From Martinezella tropici (GTDB lineage: Bacteria; Pseudomonadota; Alphaproteobacteria; Rhizobiales; Rhizobiaceae), in the NCBI RefSeq assembly GCF_008370325.1, contig NZ_VNIP01000004.1, forward strand, positions 62,001 to 126,000: 64,000 nt of DNA, written 5' to 3'. The position numbers and the translations under genes are program-made. Below, in pieces: positions 35,579 through 44,760 of the stretch (position 1 is the first letter of the stretch; every line of letters starts with the position of its first letter). The notes beneath the pieces were generated by a model, which saw only the letters and a list, made by a program, of their open reading frames with translations, was not told where the DNA came from and searched no databases.

Positions 35579-36130
35579 ATGTCCTTACCGCACCGTATCG
35601 CCGGCAACATCGCGCCGGATCTCGCCAACACCGTATCCTGGCGTGGTACGGATCGCGAGATCGATCATCTGGCAAGCGCCGAGGATATTTTGGCATGGGC
35701 AAAGGAAGCTAGTTTGGTCGATCGCAGTTACGCTTTGGGTGCTAGGGAATGCGATGTGTTGGTCAACCGGACCCACGCGTTGCGCTTAGCGATAGGTCAA
35801 GCCGGCGCGGCGATTGCGCAGGGCAGGGAGCCGCCGGTATCCGCCTTGAATATTATTCGCGATTTCGCCGCGAGCGCTCTCCGGGCCGCAGCTATCTCGG
35901 GAGTTCCCGCAATTTTCAAGTTTGAGGGCCTCGACCAGATTGCCGGTGCTATCGCCTGGACCGCGTTGGATCTGCTTCGCGGTGATGAATTATTCCGGCT
36001 GAAGTAATGTCCGTCGGACGATTGCCAATGGCTATTCATCGACCGCACGAAGAGTCTCTCGCGCCGCTGGTGCGACATGGCCACTTGCGGCAACCGCGCC
36101 AAGAAGCATACACGACGGCATGGCACCTGA
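35579..36130 (+). pseudogene. ABATE/CGNR zinc-finger regulator interrupted by an in-frame stop
   Basis: The frame from ATG 35579 (AGGA upstream) encodes 142 residues of an ABATE-type sensor domain (opening DLANTVSWRGTDREIDHLAS) and halts at TAA 36005-36007. Directly after, in the same frame and with no gap, come [20 protein letters not shown] and [14 protein letters not shown], a full CGNR zinc finger with all four cysteines, ending at TGA 36128-36130. The intact gene would encode about 183 residues. A single-base change (for example from CAA, GAA or AAA) explains it. The zinc finger should bind DNA, so the shortened product is probably inactive. Sequencing error or stop readthrough are alternatives. 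Confidence 0.8.
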
Positions 36131-36340
36131 TGGTCGATCTATAGCCATACGCTAGCAACTAAAGTCATTTCACAATCCACTCACAAGATTGTTATAAATT
36201 AGCGCGAGCTAAATTCATTTCCGCTATTTTCTTCCGGCCACCCGTACCTATCTCGCACTTGCGAAATAATCGCGCATCCCAACCCGCCGGGCATGGGTAC
36301 GCCCCCTGCCTGCCGTCCGGCCCATCACAAGGACTCGACA

Positions 36341-37030
36341 ATGGGTGATTTGCTTAAAGGGATCTCCAGCTTTCGCGGTGCCGTCTTTCCCGATCATCAG
36401 GCACTTTATCGCCGGCTGGCGGAAGAGGGGCAACAGCCGCACGCGCTGATGATTTCCTGCGCCGACAGCCGTGTGATGCCCGAAACGATCACGCAATCAG
36501 GCCCTGGCGAACTCTTCGTCTGCCGCAATGCCGGAAATATCGTTCCTCCGTTTTCCACGGCGAATGGCGGTGTATCGTCGGCGATAGAATATGCCGTCGT
36601 GGCGCTCGGCGTTCGTGACATCATCGTTTGCGGGCATTCCGATTGCGGTGCGATGAAAGGGCTTTGGCACCCTGATCTTTTGAAGCCGATGCCAAATGTT
36701 GCTGCCTGGCTGAAACACAGCCATGCGGCCCATTCGATTGTTTGCGAAGCCTATCCTGCCGATCTGCCCGAGCGCCAAAGGGTTCGTGCCATCGCCATGG
36801 AAAATGTCGTTGTCCAGCTTGACCATCTGCGTACGCATCCTTCTGTCGCGGCCAAGCTGGCGACCAATGACATTACGCTGCACGGTTGGTTTTTCGATAT
36901 CGAGACGGGGGAGGTGCTCGTCTATGACGGTACAGCCGCCCGATTCACGGATATCATTGAGGATAGGCCCTTGCCTGTCGCGGTCACCGGTCGTGGTCGT
37001 CCGCACGTGATGCCGCAAGCCGCGGAGTAG
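36341..37030 (+). CDS. Beta-class carbonic anhydrase
   Basis: A 229-residue zinc enzyme that interconverts carbon dioxide and bicarbonate. The zinc ligands and catalytic dyad are in MISCADSRVMPE and IVCGHSDCGAM, and the NAGNIVPPF motif between them is present. The start at 36341 follows AAGGA. It lies 4 bases before a SulP-family permease gene, a linkage found in many bacteria, and the two probably act together on bicarbonate. Confidence 0.93.
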   Translation: MGDLLKGISSFRGAVFPDHQALYRRLAEEGQQPHALMISCADSRVMPETITQSGPGELFVCRNAGNIVPPFSTANGGVSSAIEYAVVALGVRDIIVCGHSDCGAMKGLWHPDLLKPMPNVAAWLKHSHAAHSIVCEAYPADLPERQRVRAIAMENVVVQLDHLRTHPSVAAKLATNDITLHGWFFDIETGEVLVYDGTAARFTDIIEDRPLPVAVTGRGRPHVMPQAAE

Positions 37031-37034
37031 GCCG

Positions 37035-38561
37035 ATGATATCAAGCTCTGTTCTTTCGCGAGACTTCGCATCGTCGCTCGTCGTGTTTCTCGTCGCCATA
37101 CCGCTTTGCCTCGGGATTGCCGTGGCTTCAGGCGTTCCGGTGGCCATGGGCCTCATTTCAGGCATTGTCGGCGGCATAGTCGTCGGCCTTTTGGCCGGAT
37201 CGCCACTTCAGGTGTCCGGCCCGGCGGCGGGGCTCGCCGTGATCGTCTTCGGCTTCGTCGAGCAATATGGCGCTGCCATGCTTGGGCCGGTTCTCATCGT
37301 GGCGGGATTGCTGCAGGTTCTTGCCGGATTCCTGAAGATCGGATCGTGGTTTCGGGCCATTTCGCCTGCGGTGGTCCATGGCATGCTCGCCGGGATAGGC
37401 ATCCTCATCATTCTCGGTCAAGTCCATGTGCTCATGGGCGCAAGACCTGCTGCCGGAGGCATCGAGAACGTCACCGCCATGGAGCAAACCCTCGGTCGCG
37501 TATGGGGTGCGGGACTGACCCGGGAATCGGTTGCTCTCCTCGTGGGATTGATCTCCCTGCTTGCCATGATCGCATGGGAGAAGTTCAGGCCGAAGCCAAT
37601 GATGCTGGTCCCCGGTGCGCTGGTCGGGGTTGCGGCTGGCACGATATTGACAGCCGGGATGCAGTTGCCTATCGCCCGGGTGGAGGTACCGTCCTCTCTT
37701 ATCGAAAGTATTTCGCTGCCGACGCTCGATGGTTTTGCCAGGATGGTCGAGCCCGGTATCATTATGACGACGCTCGTCATCGCGGTGATCGCCAGTGCGG
37801 AAACACTGCTCTCATCCGCCGCCGTCGATCGCATGCATGATGGCGTACGAACCCGCTTCAACAAGGAGTTGTTCGCGCAGGGCATCGGCAACGGGCTTTG
37901 CGGTCTGCTTGGTGCGCTGCCGATCACGGGCGTTATCGTCAGATCGTCCGCCAACATTCAGGCAGGCGCGCGCACCCGAGCATCGGCCATTTTGCACGGG
38001 GTTTGGATTCTTGGGCTGGTGGCGTTTCTGCCGCAGCTGCTCGCAATGGTGCCGCTGACGGCGCTTGCCGCCGTTCTGCTCGTGACGGGATGGCGGTTAA
38101 TCAGCCTTCATCACGTTCGCCATCTCTTCGAGCATCACGGTTGGGTTCCCGTGGGGATCTGGACCGCGACAGTGGCAATGGTGGTGCTCCAGGACCTGCT
38201 CGTCGGCGTGGCGCTTGGCCTTGCACTGTCCATACTGGAGATCTTTCCATATCTTCGTCGCAAGCTTGCGATCGACAGGTTGGAAGATGAGGAAACCATT
38301 CATCTCGACCTCGCCGGCGTGGCGACCTGCAGAGACGTTCCCACGCTGCTCAATATGCTGGAAGCGCTTCCCGAGGGACGCAAGATCAGGATTGCGGGCA
38401 CTCGCCTGCATTATCTTGACCACACGAGTGCCGAGACCCTGCGCGAGTGGTTGAAACGCCAGAAGAAGTCGGGACGCATGATCGAAATCCAGCATCCACC
38501 AGCAGGACGCCATCCTCGGCTGAAGCCGATCTTCGAACGGTTATCGGAGGAGGTAGCCTAA
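37035..38561 (+). CDS. SulP family anion permease with STAS domain
   Basis: A 508-residue inner-membrane transporter. It has ten or more hydrophobic spans, including VVFLVAIPLCLGIAVASGVP, the family motif GLLAGSPLQVSGPAAGLAV, and LLGALPITGVIVRSSANI. A C-terminal cytosolic STAS domain (about 400-500) contains IRIAGTRLHYLDHTSAETLREW. SulP proteins carry sulfate, bicarbonate or other anions. Coupling to a carbonic anhydrase gene 4 bases upstream favours bicarbonate, but sulfate cannot be ruled out. Confidence 0.9.
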   Translation: MISSSVLSRDFASSLVVFLVAIPLCLGIAVASGVPVAMGLISGIVGGIVVGLLAGSPLQVSGPAAGLAVIVFGFVEQYGAAMLGPVLIVAGLLQVLAGFLKIGSWFRAISPAVVHGMLAGIGILIILGQVHVLMGARPAAGGIENVTAMEQTLGRVWGAGLTRESVALLVGLISLLAMIAWEKFRPKPMMLVPGALVGVAAGTILTAGMQLPIARVEVPSSLIESISLPTLDGFARMVEPGIIMTTLVIAVIASAETLLSSAAVDRMHDGVRTRFNKELFAQGIGNGLCGLLGALPITGVIVRSSANIQAGARTRASAILHGVWILGLVAFLPQLLAMVPLTALAAVLLVTGWRLISLHHVRHLFEHHGWVPVGIWTATVAMVVLQDLLVGVALGLALSILEIFPYLRRKLAIDRLEDEETIHLDLAGVATCRDVPTLLNMLEALPEGRKIRIAGTRLHYLDHTSAETLREWLKRQKKSGRMIEIQHPPAGRHPRLKPIFERLSEEVA

Positions 38562-38583
38562 CCCCAGCCCTGCTCCAACCATT

Positions 38584-38615
38584 AGAGCGGTTCAGCTTTT
38601 TCACGGAATCTCTGA
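38584..38615 (+). repeat. Dispersed intergenic repeat, copy 2
   Basis: AGAGCGGTTCAG, a T-run, CACGGAATCTCTGA. It matches the element at 13981-14013 with a few changes and, like it, follows a gene stop by a few bases. AGAGCGG and the later CCGCTC give weak dyad symmetry. Confidence 0.5.
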
Positions 38616-39108
38616 GCCGCTCGATCTCTTTGTCTTCTCGCGATTTCCTGGAGACGCTCTCGGTGTGCGATCCCGGTCACCGAGAGTAAAACTATGACGA
38701 TATATCCAAGGCTCGCCGAGCCTTTCGGACCCGCCTAGCAGGATGTGGTAGCGCTGATGGGCAAGGTCGCGATCGCTTCCCATGACAGGTGATCAGCTGC
38801 CTTGACAAGCGTTGCCGCGTCTACAGTCGCGAACTCGGACGGCGAGCCGGGCTGATCCACCAGCGCTTGCCAGCAATGGCGGACGTGATCATCGAGATGA
38901 TGGCTCATGCAGGGTGAGAGCAAATCGCAGCGGGCGAAACGGGGCAAGCTTCCATGATTGCAGGCACTTTCTCGGCCTGCGACGAGGAGAGTTTGATCGG
39001 ACGATTTTGAAGGGCTCCGGAATTTGATCGGAACATTTGGCCATCGCCGCAGTTCGAATCCGCTGGCATTCCGATCTCCGGTCAGATCGGGTGAAAAGGA
39101 TTACCGCG

Positions 39109-39270
39109 ATGCAGATCAGAAGTTTCGGGGACAGATATCTTGGTGAACTTCAGGAGCTTGCCAGCGCCGAGACTGCATCGCATCCGACGTTAACAAACGG
39201 GCTTGTCCACCATCGGGCACGAACGGGATCGAATGATCTTCATAGCGGCGTCGGAACCCACTCAATTTGA
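39109..39270 (+). pseudogene. Remnant of a YciE/DUF892-like ferritin-fold protein
   Basis: The 53-residue frame opens MQIRSFGDRYLGELQELASA, closely like the start of YciE/DUF892 proteins. It jumps to ASHPTLTNGLVHHRARTGS, which matches the next conserved helix with about 15 residues missing between. The rest does not resemble the family. An internally deleted relic is the best reading. Confidence 0.45.
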
Positions 39271-39312
39271 GAATGTCGCGAATGGACAGGTATCGTCCGA
39301 AAGGAACCTTCG

Positions 39313-39756
39313 ATGAAACACCATCCCCTTCAAGAAATTCGGACCCGCGCCAACGTTAATCTCGAGTATCCGCACGCGCTGCCTGCGACGCGCCGCGACC
39401 GACTTGAGCGTTGGGCGGAGCTCCTCGAACGCTGCGGGCACCAAGCGCTCTCAACGTTGCATGAAACGGAATTTCAACCCGCCCAGGAGCGTGCGATCAT
39501 GCGCGCTGACGATTCGCCGTTGTCGGTGGCGTTTGCCGACCCGGTCCTGCGGGCAGCTGGGCTCAATGACGACAGTTATGGCGAAATTAGGCGATTCTTC
39601 GGGCTGAGTCACAATCAGTTGCATAAGCTCGTCTGTTATTGTCACTTCGGAGCAACGATTAATGCCTCGGTCGCCGCTCATAGCGTTCGTGCGTTGATTG
39701 CCGCAGACGACCGACCGAGCATATTGGCTAGGCTGCGTGATATGTTCCGGCGATAG
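39313..39756 (+). CDS. Hypothetical protein, 147 aa
   Basis: A soluble, helical protein of 147 residues with AAGGA about 9 bases before its ATG. Features seen: RRDRLERWAELLERCG and a C-terminal half with a paired Cys (LVCYCHFGATINASVAAHSV) and a basic tail MFRR. No signal peptide or membrane span. I do not recognise the family. It is not part of an obvious operon. Confidence 0.55.
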   Translation: MKHHPLQEIRTRANVNLEYPHALPATRRDRLERWAELLERCGHQALSTLHETEFQPAQERAIMRADDSPLSVAFADPVLRAAGLNDDSYGEIRRFFGLSHNQLHKLVCYCHFGATINASVAAHSVRALIAADDRPSILARLRDMFRR

Positions 39757-39991
39757 ATAAAAACCATTCGCTTCACGCTGTGATTGACGAGAGGCCGACA
39801 CGAGGCAGAGATGTCGTCGTGCCAGAGGTTTCGTGATCTCGTCGCTAACAGAGCAAGGAGATATCTACCGCCATTGCAGCTTTCGCATGATGATGCGGCG
39901 CCTTTTCACTTGCGGAACCTATGATAGTGACTGCCGAACGAATTGTTGCGGACAACAGCCGTCCGCAATCAACAGGTGCATACAAGATCGA

Positions 39992-40315
39992 TCATTTGAC
40001 GATTTCAATAATCTTATGCGTATGCGGGTTTACGATAACTCTCTTCTTGTTGACGATGGTATAGGCATAGCTGTTGTTGCTAGGCACAGGATATACCTCT
40101 ACAGAACTCGGCAGTTCGCTACCAACTACGATATCGCCTTCGTAAGTTACCGATGGAACCTGTTGCCCTGTCACGTATGTCGTGACATCTCCGGGAACAA
40201 CCACGGTTGTCCCATTTGTGTCGGAACTGTCCGGAGTTACAACCACAGTGCTTTGAGCAAAAGCTGTTCCGGATGCGAAGAGTGCCGCACTCACAATAGC
40301 GAGCAATCTTTTCAT
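39992..40315 (-). CDS. DUF1236-like small exported protein
   Basis: A 107-residue protein with a clear signal peptide (MKRLLAIVSAALFASGTAFA) and a Thr/Val-rich mature part. It ends in the DUF1236 motif (YAYTIVNKKRVIVNPHTHKI), shared with the protein at 52360 (YAYAVVNHERVIVEPSSRKV). The start at 40315 was chosen for the signal peptide. It is 149 bases past the LysR gene on the same strand. Function unknown. Confidence 0.7.
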   Translation of the reverse strand: MKRLLAIVSAALFASGTAFAQSTVVVTPDSSDTNGTTVVVPGDVTTYVTGQQVPSVTYEGDIVVGSELPSSVEVYPVPSNNSYAYTIVNKKRVIVNPHTHKIIEIVK

Positions 40316-40463
40316 AATGACCTCCATTGATCTACAGAAACTCCCAACTGTCGTGAACTGCGAATGTTCCTGATCAAATGGGTGAACTTGTGCTCCAATC
40401 CGCCGCGTGAGGTGTCGGGCAGTCGCGGCACCGCTGCGGCGAGGCTTCGGACCTCGACATCGC

Positions 40464-41351
40464 TCAGCCGGAGGCCATTTCGCTAAATAGCCAGTCGCGG
40501 AACGATCTGACCTTTTTGAGCCGCATCGCGCCTTCTGGATAGACGACATAGTAGTTCCACCGCGATTTCAGCGCGAGATCAAAGGGGCGTACCAAGCGCC
40601 CGGCTGCGAGATCGTTCGAGACCAACGCACTCCTGCCCAGCAATACTCCTTCGCCCTGCACGGCGGCTTCCACCGCATAGGCGGCCGAGTCGAATCTGAC
40701 GCCATTATCGGGATTGATATCGTCCAAGCCCGCGGCTTTGAGCCAGGTGGCCCAATCAATGCGGAAGTTGTCGTGAATAAGCCTATGGTATCTCAAATCA
40801 GTCGGCGAGCGGAGAGGATGCTCGCCTTCAAGTAGCTCCGGGCTGCAGACCGGAGAGACATCTTCCTCCACCAGCATCTCCGAAACCACCCCTTCATAGT
40901 CGCCCTCTCCATAGCGGATTGCGATATCGATTCCGTCTCTTAGGAAATCCGCGAATCCGCCGGAGGTGGAGAGACGCACATCGATGTCGCGGTTGGCGCG
41001 ATGGAACCGGTGCAGCCGCGGAACAAGCCACCTTCCGGCAAACCCGTCCGACGTGCTGACATTGAGGACGCCTGATGATTTCGGCGCCGTGGCGGCGGCG
41101 GTTGCGATACCTATTCGATCTAGAGCCGCGCCGATTTCGGCGGCGTAAGCGACGCCCGCGGGTGTCAGCCGGACGGATCGCGTTCCTCGCTCGAACAGCA
41201 GAGTACCGAGTCTTTCCTCCAAGTTCCGGATGGCGCGGCTAATTGCCCCGTGGGTCACATTCAACTCGGCGGCTGCTTTCGTAAAGCTCAAATGACGAGC
41301 CGCGGCGTCGAAAGCCGGAAGAGTTGTCAAAGGCGGAAGCTGGCGCGGCAT
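40464..41351 (-). CDS. LysR family transcriptional regulator (GcvA-like)
   Basis: A 295-residue regulator. The HTH near the N-terminus (LPPLTTLPAFDAAARHLSFT, then AAAELNVTHGAISRAIRNLE) is of the GcvA/AmpR subgroup. The C-terminal substrate-binding fold contains LNVSTSDGFAGRWLVPRL and IDIAIRYGEGDYEG. It is divergent from the DUF1127 gene at 41492, 140 bases away, which may be its target. Confidence 0.9.
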   Translation of the reverse strand: MPRQLPPLTTLPAFDAAARHLSFTKAAAELNVTHGAISRAIRNLEERLGTLLFERGTRSVRLTPAGVAYAAEIGAALDRIGIATAAATAPKSSGVLNVSTSDGFAGRWLVPRLHRFHRANRDIDVRLSTSGGFADFLRDGIDIAIRYGEGDYEGVVSEMLVEEDVSPVCSPELLEGEHPLRSPTDLRYHRLIHDNFRIDWATWLKAAGLDDINPDNGVRFDSAAYAVEAAVQGEGVLLGRSALVSNDLAAGRLVRPFDLALKSRWNYYVVYPEGAMRLKKVRSFRDWLFSEMASG

Positions 41352-41491
41352 CGATTACCTGTGAGTGAAACTCACATATCCTGCACGAATATTCGGTTGT
41401 CGTCCAGCCGGGCGGCGGGCAATCTTTGGCTATCAGTATCGTTTTTTAAGCGAAGTAGTCGGTGACAATGCGATACAAACAGGAGGTTATT

Positions 41492-41755
41492 GTGAGTGTT
41501 ATTCACGCCTATAATGAGATCGTCGATCGCCAGGCCCCCGTGTCCATCGGCCTACCCATAGCGGCGATCAAATCCGTGCTCACCATGATCGCGCGGCGAG
41601 CGGCCTGCCTGTTCGCCCGTGTCCAGTATATGTGGACGATGCGGCTCATCACCCGTTTTTCGGCCCATCGTCTGCGGGATATCGGCTTCGAGAGGGACTG
41701 GGACGGGTCGCTGATCCGGGCCGGTGGCCCGATGTCGATGTGCAACGGCCAGTGA
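41492..41755 (+). CDS. DUF1127-containing small protein
   Basis: About 87 residues. The GTG at 41492 is preferred because a full AGGAGG lies at 41481-41486, five bases upstream; a further in-frame ATG at 41468 has none. The C-terminal part (MRLITRFSAHRLRDIGFERD) is the DUF1127 motif, small basic domains that in Agrobacterium and Rhodobacter affect phosphate or carbon physiology through RNA regulation. An N-terminal extension of about 45 residues precedes it. The next gene follows 12 bases after its stop. Confidence 0.7.
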   Translation: MSVIHAYNEIVDRQAPVSIGLPIAAIKSVLTMIARRAACLFARVQYMWTMRLITRFSAHRLRDIGFERDWDGSLIRAGGPMSMCNGQ

Positions 41756-41767
41756 GGGAGTATTGCC

Positions 41768-42220
41768 ATGAAAATCTATCCCCATCTCTGGTTCAAGGCG
41801 CAGGCAGAAGACGCCATGGCGTTTTACATGTCGGTGTTCAGGGACTCGAAGCCCCTGGGGCGAATCGACCTTCCAGATCCTGAATTGTCGGTAGTTCGGT
41901 TTGAATTGGCCGGGCTGCCAATCACCGCCCTCAATGCCAATTCTGACGTACCCTATAATGAAGCGTTCTCCTTCCAGATCGGAACGGGCGACCAGGCGGA
42001 AACTGACTATTATTGGAATGCGCTTACGGCCGGCGGCGGTGAAGAAAAGCCGTGCGGATGGCTCACCGACAAATTCGGCGTCTATTGGCAGGTCACGCCG
42101 ACAATCCTGCTTGAAATGATCGCCGATGCCGACAAGAGCAAGGCGACGCGCGTGCTGCACGCCATGTATAAAATGAAAAAGATCGTCATCGCGGACCTCG
42201 AGCGCGCCTATTACAGCTAG
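41768..42220 (+). CDS. PhnB-like VOC-fold protein
   Basis: A 150-residue cytoplasmic protein of the vicinal-oxygen-chelate fold, PhnB/3-demethylubiquinone methyltransferase-like group. Characteristic segments are LWFKAQAEDAMAFYMSVFRD, ELAGLPITALNA and the C-terminal CGWLTDKFGVYWQVTP. GGGAG lies ahead of the ATG. Substrate unknown; most members are uncharacterised despite the database name. Probably co-transcribed with the DUF1127 gene. Confidence 0.85.
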   Translation: MKIYPHLWFKAQAEDAMAFYMSVFRDSKPLGRIDLPDPELSVVRFELAGLPITALNANSDVPYNEAFSFQIGTGDQAETDYYWNALTAGGGEEKPCGWLTDKFGVYWQVTPTILLEMIADADKSKATRVLHAMYKMKKIVIADLERAYYS

Positions 42221-42504
42221 CGACATCTTCATTAAGCCGCGCCTGCGGTCCCAACCAGCCGAGGTTTCCGTAAGGATCACAAACCAATCTCCGAGCGGAG
42301 CGTCTGGAGCAATGACCGTTCCGGAGGCCATCGGCGCGCGCAAGGATTCGCTGATGGCCTCCAAGCTGATGTAGCGGGTTGCCCGCGCTTGACCGGTAGC
42401 AGGCGTCAATTTATGGCAATGACACGGTACTGAAACGCGATCGAGGTCGTGCGAAGCGACAGTTGCTGACATGATTTCATTCTATTGCTTTTGAGCCGCC
42501 GTGG

Positions 42505-43533
42505 GTGACTGTCATGCTTTTCATTCCATTTCCCTTCGCTGTCGCCATTGTGCTGCTCGTCCTGTTTGGCATGGTGTTCAAGCGGGATGACGAACGCCCA
42601 GTCAATGTCCCGTTCCTGGCGCTTATCCTGGTCAGTGCTTTCCAATCCGTGCTGTCCGGCTTGCGATGGGGGTACGGGATCCAGGCCGTCATGTATTTGG
42701 CGCCCCTGGTGGCGGCGACCATGCCGCCGCTGGTCTATGCGGGCGTGTTCCAGCTGGTCAAGAAGAGTGCGCGACCGCCTTTCCTGCGCATCGGCATTCA
42801 TTGTCTGCCCGCGGTTCTTGTTCTGATATCGATGATCGTTTGGCGCGATGCGATCGATATCGTCCTCGTTCTCGTCTTCGTCGGATATGCGATCGCCATA
42901 TTGCGGCTGATGAGGCCGGGAATGGACGCCCTTCGCCTCGCCGCCTTCGACGAAGCCAGGCCTGCCTATCATGCGATCCTGCTCGCGGCCGCCTCGCTGC
43001 TTCTGTCCGCGGCGCTCGATACGGTCGTCGCCTTCGATTTGATTTGGGCGCAGGGCCGCTACGCGCCGACGCTCATTGTCGGCGGGAACCTGGTGGCGCT
43101 CATCATCTTGTCCACAGCCGCTGCGGCTGCCAGCCGTAGCGGCGCGGCAAGAGAAGTGCCTGAGATCGCCGAGGTCCCGAAAGCGGATGCGGGCGATATC
43201 GAAACGATGGCTGCCGTTCAAGCGCTGATGTCGGAGAGGCGGCTCTATGAAGATCACGATCTGACCTTGAACAGACTGGCGCGCAAGGCCGGCCTGTCGG
43301 CGCGTCAGATTTCCGAGGCGATCAACCGTGCCACCGGAAAAAACGTCTCGCAATATGTCAACGAGTTTCGTATCGCCGCCGCCTGCAAGCTGCTGACCGA
43401 AACCGAAAAGTCGGTCATCGAGATCATGTATGCGGTCGGCTTTCAGACGAAATCCAATTTCAATCGCGAGTTCCGGCGCGTGACCGAGGTCACACCTCTC
43501 GAGTGGCGGAAGAAGACCCTGGCAGCCGCATAG
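42505..43533 (+). CDS. Membrane-bound AraC-type regulator
   Basis: A 342-residue protein joining six or seven hydrophobic N-terminal spans (from FIPFPFAVAIVLLVLFGM to LIVGGNLVALIILSTAAAA, residues about 5-205) to a C-terminal AraC HTH domain (LTLNRLARKAGLSARQISEA, then IIEIMYAVGFQTKSNFNREF). The start is GTG 42505 or ATG 42514. Such one-component membrane regulators sense signals in the envelope. It precedes the MacAB-like export operon by 87 bases and is a likely regulator of it. A hairpin lies between. Confidence 0.82.
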   Translation: MTVMLFIPFPFAVAIVLLVLFGMVFKRDDERPVNVPFLALILVSAFQSVLSGLRWGYGIQAVMYLAPLVAATMPPLVYAGVFQLVKKSARPPFLRIGIHCLPAVLVLISMIVWRDAIDIVLVLVFVGYAIAILRLMRPGMDALRLAAFDEARPAYHAILLAAASLLLSAALDTVVAFDLIWAQGRYAPTLIVGGNLVALIILSTAAAAASRSGAAREVPEIAEVPKADAGDIETMAAVQALMSERRLYEDHDLTLNRLARKAGLSARQISEAINRATGKNVSQYVNEFRIAAACKLLTETEKSVIEIMYAVGFQTKSNFNREFRRVTEVTPLEWRKKTLAAA

Positions 43534-43547
43534 GAGGGGCAAAAGTA

Positions 43548-43573
43548 CCAGATCGCGATCGAGTACGATCTGG
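43548..43573 (+). terminator. Hairpin between the AraC gene and the export operon
   Basis: CCAGATCG / CGATCTGG, a perfect 8-bp stem with a 10-base loop, 14 bases after the AraC stop. No T-run; it may attenuate or separate the two transcripts. Confidence 0.4.
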
Positions 43574-43620
43574 AACGCGTTTGAGGTCGAATTTTCTGCC
43601 CTTCCGTTCATGTTGGCGGC

Positions 43621-44760
43621 ATGAACACGATCACCAAAGACAATCGCAAGCTCGCCGAAACGCTCAGGTCGCTTTCTCTCGAGGCGTCGTTCCAATCAGG
43701 GGAGCCGCCGCCCGGGAAGGATCGGCGGCCTGTCCTCCTGACCATCCTGCTTGTGCTCGGTGCCAGCACGATCACGGTGACCATCTTATGGCCGGAAATC
43801 GCGCCTCAGCTCACAAGAATATTGCAACAGAAGCAGGAAGTCGCTTTCGCTCCAAGCATTGCGCAGACGAGAGGCCAAGCAAACTCGGCAGCAAACAAGG
43901 CAGCCGCGGGCGTAAACACAGCCATTCCCGCTCTCAATCCGCCTCAATTGGCGCCAGCGCCCGAGATAACCGGCTCCGGCTACGTCGTTGCTCCCGGTAT
44001 CGTGACCGTCTTTTCCAAATATGAGGGAGAGATCGCCTCGGTTGCCGCCCGAATCGGCGATTGCGTCGAAGCCGGGCAGGTTCTCGTCGAGATCGACGAT
44101 ATCAGCGCTGATTTCTCGCTCGAGCAGGCCAGGGCGGATCGCGATGCAGCCAAGCTTGCCCTTGACGGAAAGATACTGGAACTGAAGCAGGCGTTCAGTT
44201 CGCTGGAGCGCAATGAGGCGCTTTCCGCAAAAAGCGTAGTCTCGACGCAAATCCTCGAGGAAGCGCGAACGGCGAGAGATACCGCCCTCAACGCCGTCGA
44301 TCAGGCGCGCCAAGCTTACGCCAAAGCGCAACTGGGCGTGAAGGTCGCCCAGGAACATGTCGACGCGCTAACCGTGAAAGCTCCGATCTCGGGCACGGTG
44401 ACGCGGCTCGACGCTCATATCGGCGGCCGGGTCCTCGCTCGAGTGGATAGCATCAAGGAAAATGAAAGCCTTCTGACGATCACCGATACCGGCAGCCTCG
44501 TGATCGACGCCGATATTGCCGAAACCAATATCGGCGCCCTTCGGCCGGGCCTTCGGGGCGAAGCCGTCCTCGACGGTTTTCCCGACAAGCCTTTTATCAT
44601 CGAGATCCTACAGCTTTGGCCGACCGCTTCACGCGAGAAAGGCACGATTACCCTGCGCCTTGCCCTTCTCAATCCACCCGAGGGCATCATGCCCAATATG
44701 GCCGCGCGCATTCGTATTTCGATCGGTTCAGCACAACAGCCAGGAGGCAAGTTTCAATGA
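43621..44760 (+). CDS. Periplasmic adaptor (HlyD/MacA-like)
   Basis: A 379-residue membrane fusion protein. One N-terminal span (VLLTILLVLGASTITVTILW, about 43-62) is followed by a lipoyl-like half (YVVAPGIVTVFSKYEGEI), a long alpha-helical hairpin (about 155-245, rich in Ala, Asp, Gln), then the second lipoyl half (VKAPISGTVTRLDAHIGG) and a beta-barrel. Its stop overlaps the ATPase start by ATGA. With the ATPase and two FtsX-type proteins it forms a tripartite-like exporter. Confidence 0.85.
   Translation: MNTITKDNRKLAETLRSLSLEASFQSGEPPPGKDRRPVLLTILLVLGASTITVTILWPEIAPQLTRILQQKQEVAFAPSIAQTRGQANSAANKAAAGVNTAIPALNPPQLAPAPEITGSGYVVAPGIVTVFSKYEGEIASVAARIGDCVEAGQVLVEIDDISADFSLEQARADRDAAKLALDGKILELKQAFSSLERNEALSAKSVVSTQILEEARTARDTALNAVDQARQAYAKAQLGVKVAQEHVDALTVKAPISGTVTRLDAHIGGRVLARVDSIKENESLLTITDTGSLVIDADIAETNIGALRPGLRGEAVLDGFPDKPFIIEILQLWPTASREKGTITLRLALLNPPEGIMPNMAARIRISIGSAQQPGGKFQ

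Larger units (their letters stand above)
38562..39312. other. Intergenic region with repeat and decayed coding sequence
   Basis: It starts with the second copy of the short dispersed repeat (38584-38615). Short open frames on both strands show no recognisable product except a YciE-like fragment at 39109-39270. A doubtful minus-strand frame at 38735-38947 (MSHHLDDHVRHCWQALVDQP start) has no family. The two TTTGATCGGA copies near 38993 and 39023 are unexplained. Confidence 0.4.

Noticed and set aside
36180..36215. TTAGC-GCGA-GCTAA dyad upstream of the carbonic anhydrase gene
   Set aside because: Only five paired bases per arm in an A/T-rich stretch; too short to claim as an operator.
39050..39065. 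Second GTTCGAATCC-like string
   Set aside because: As above, no cloverleaf; it lies in decayed intergenic DNA.
42406..43695. 429-residue minus-strand frame opposite the membrane AraC gene
   Set aside because: It is rich in Arg, Asp, Gly and His with no hydrophobic or motif structure. The plus-strand gene in the same place has clear spans and an HTH.
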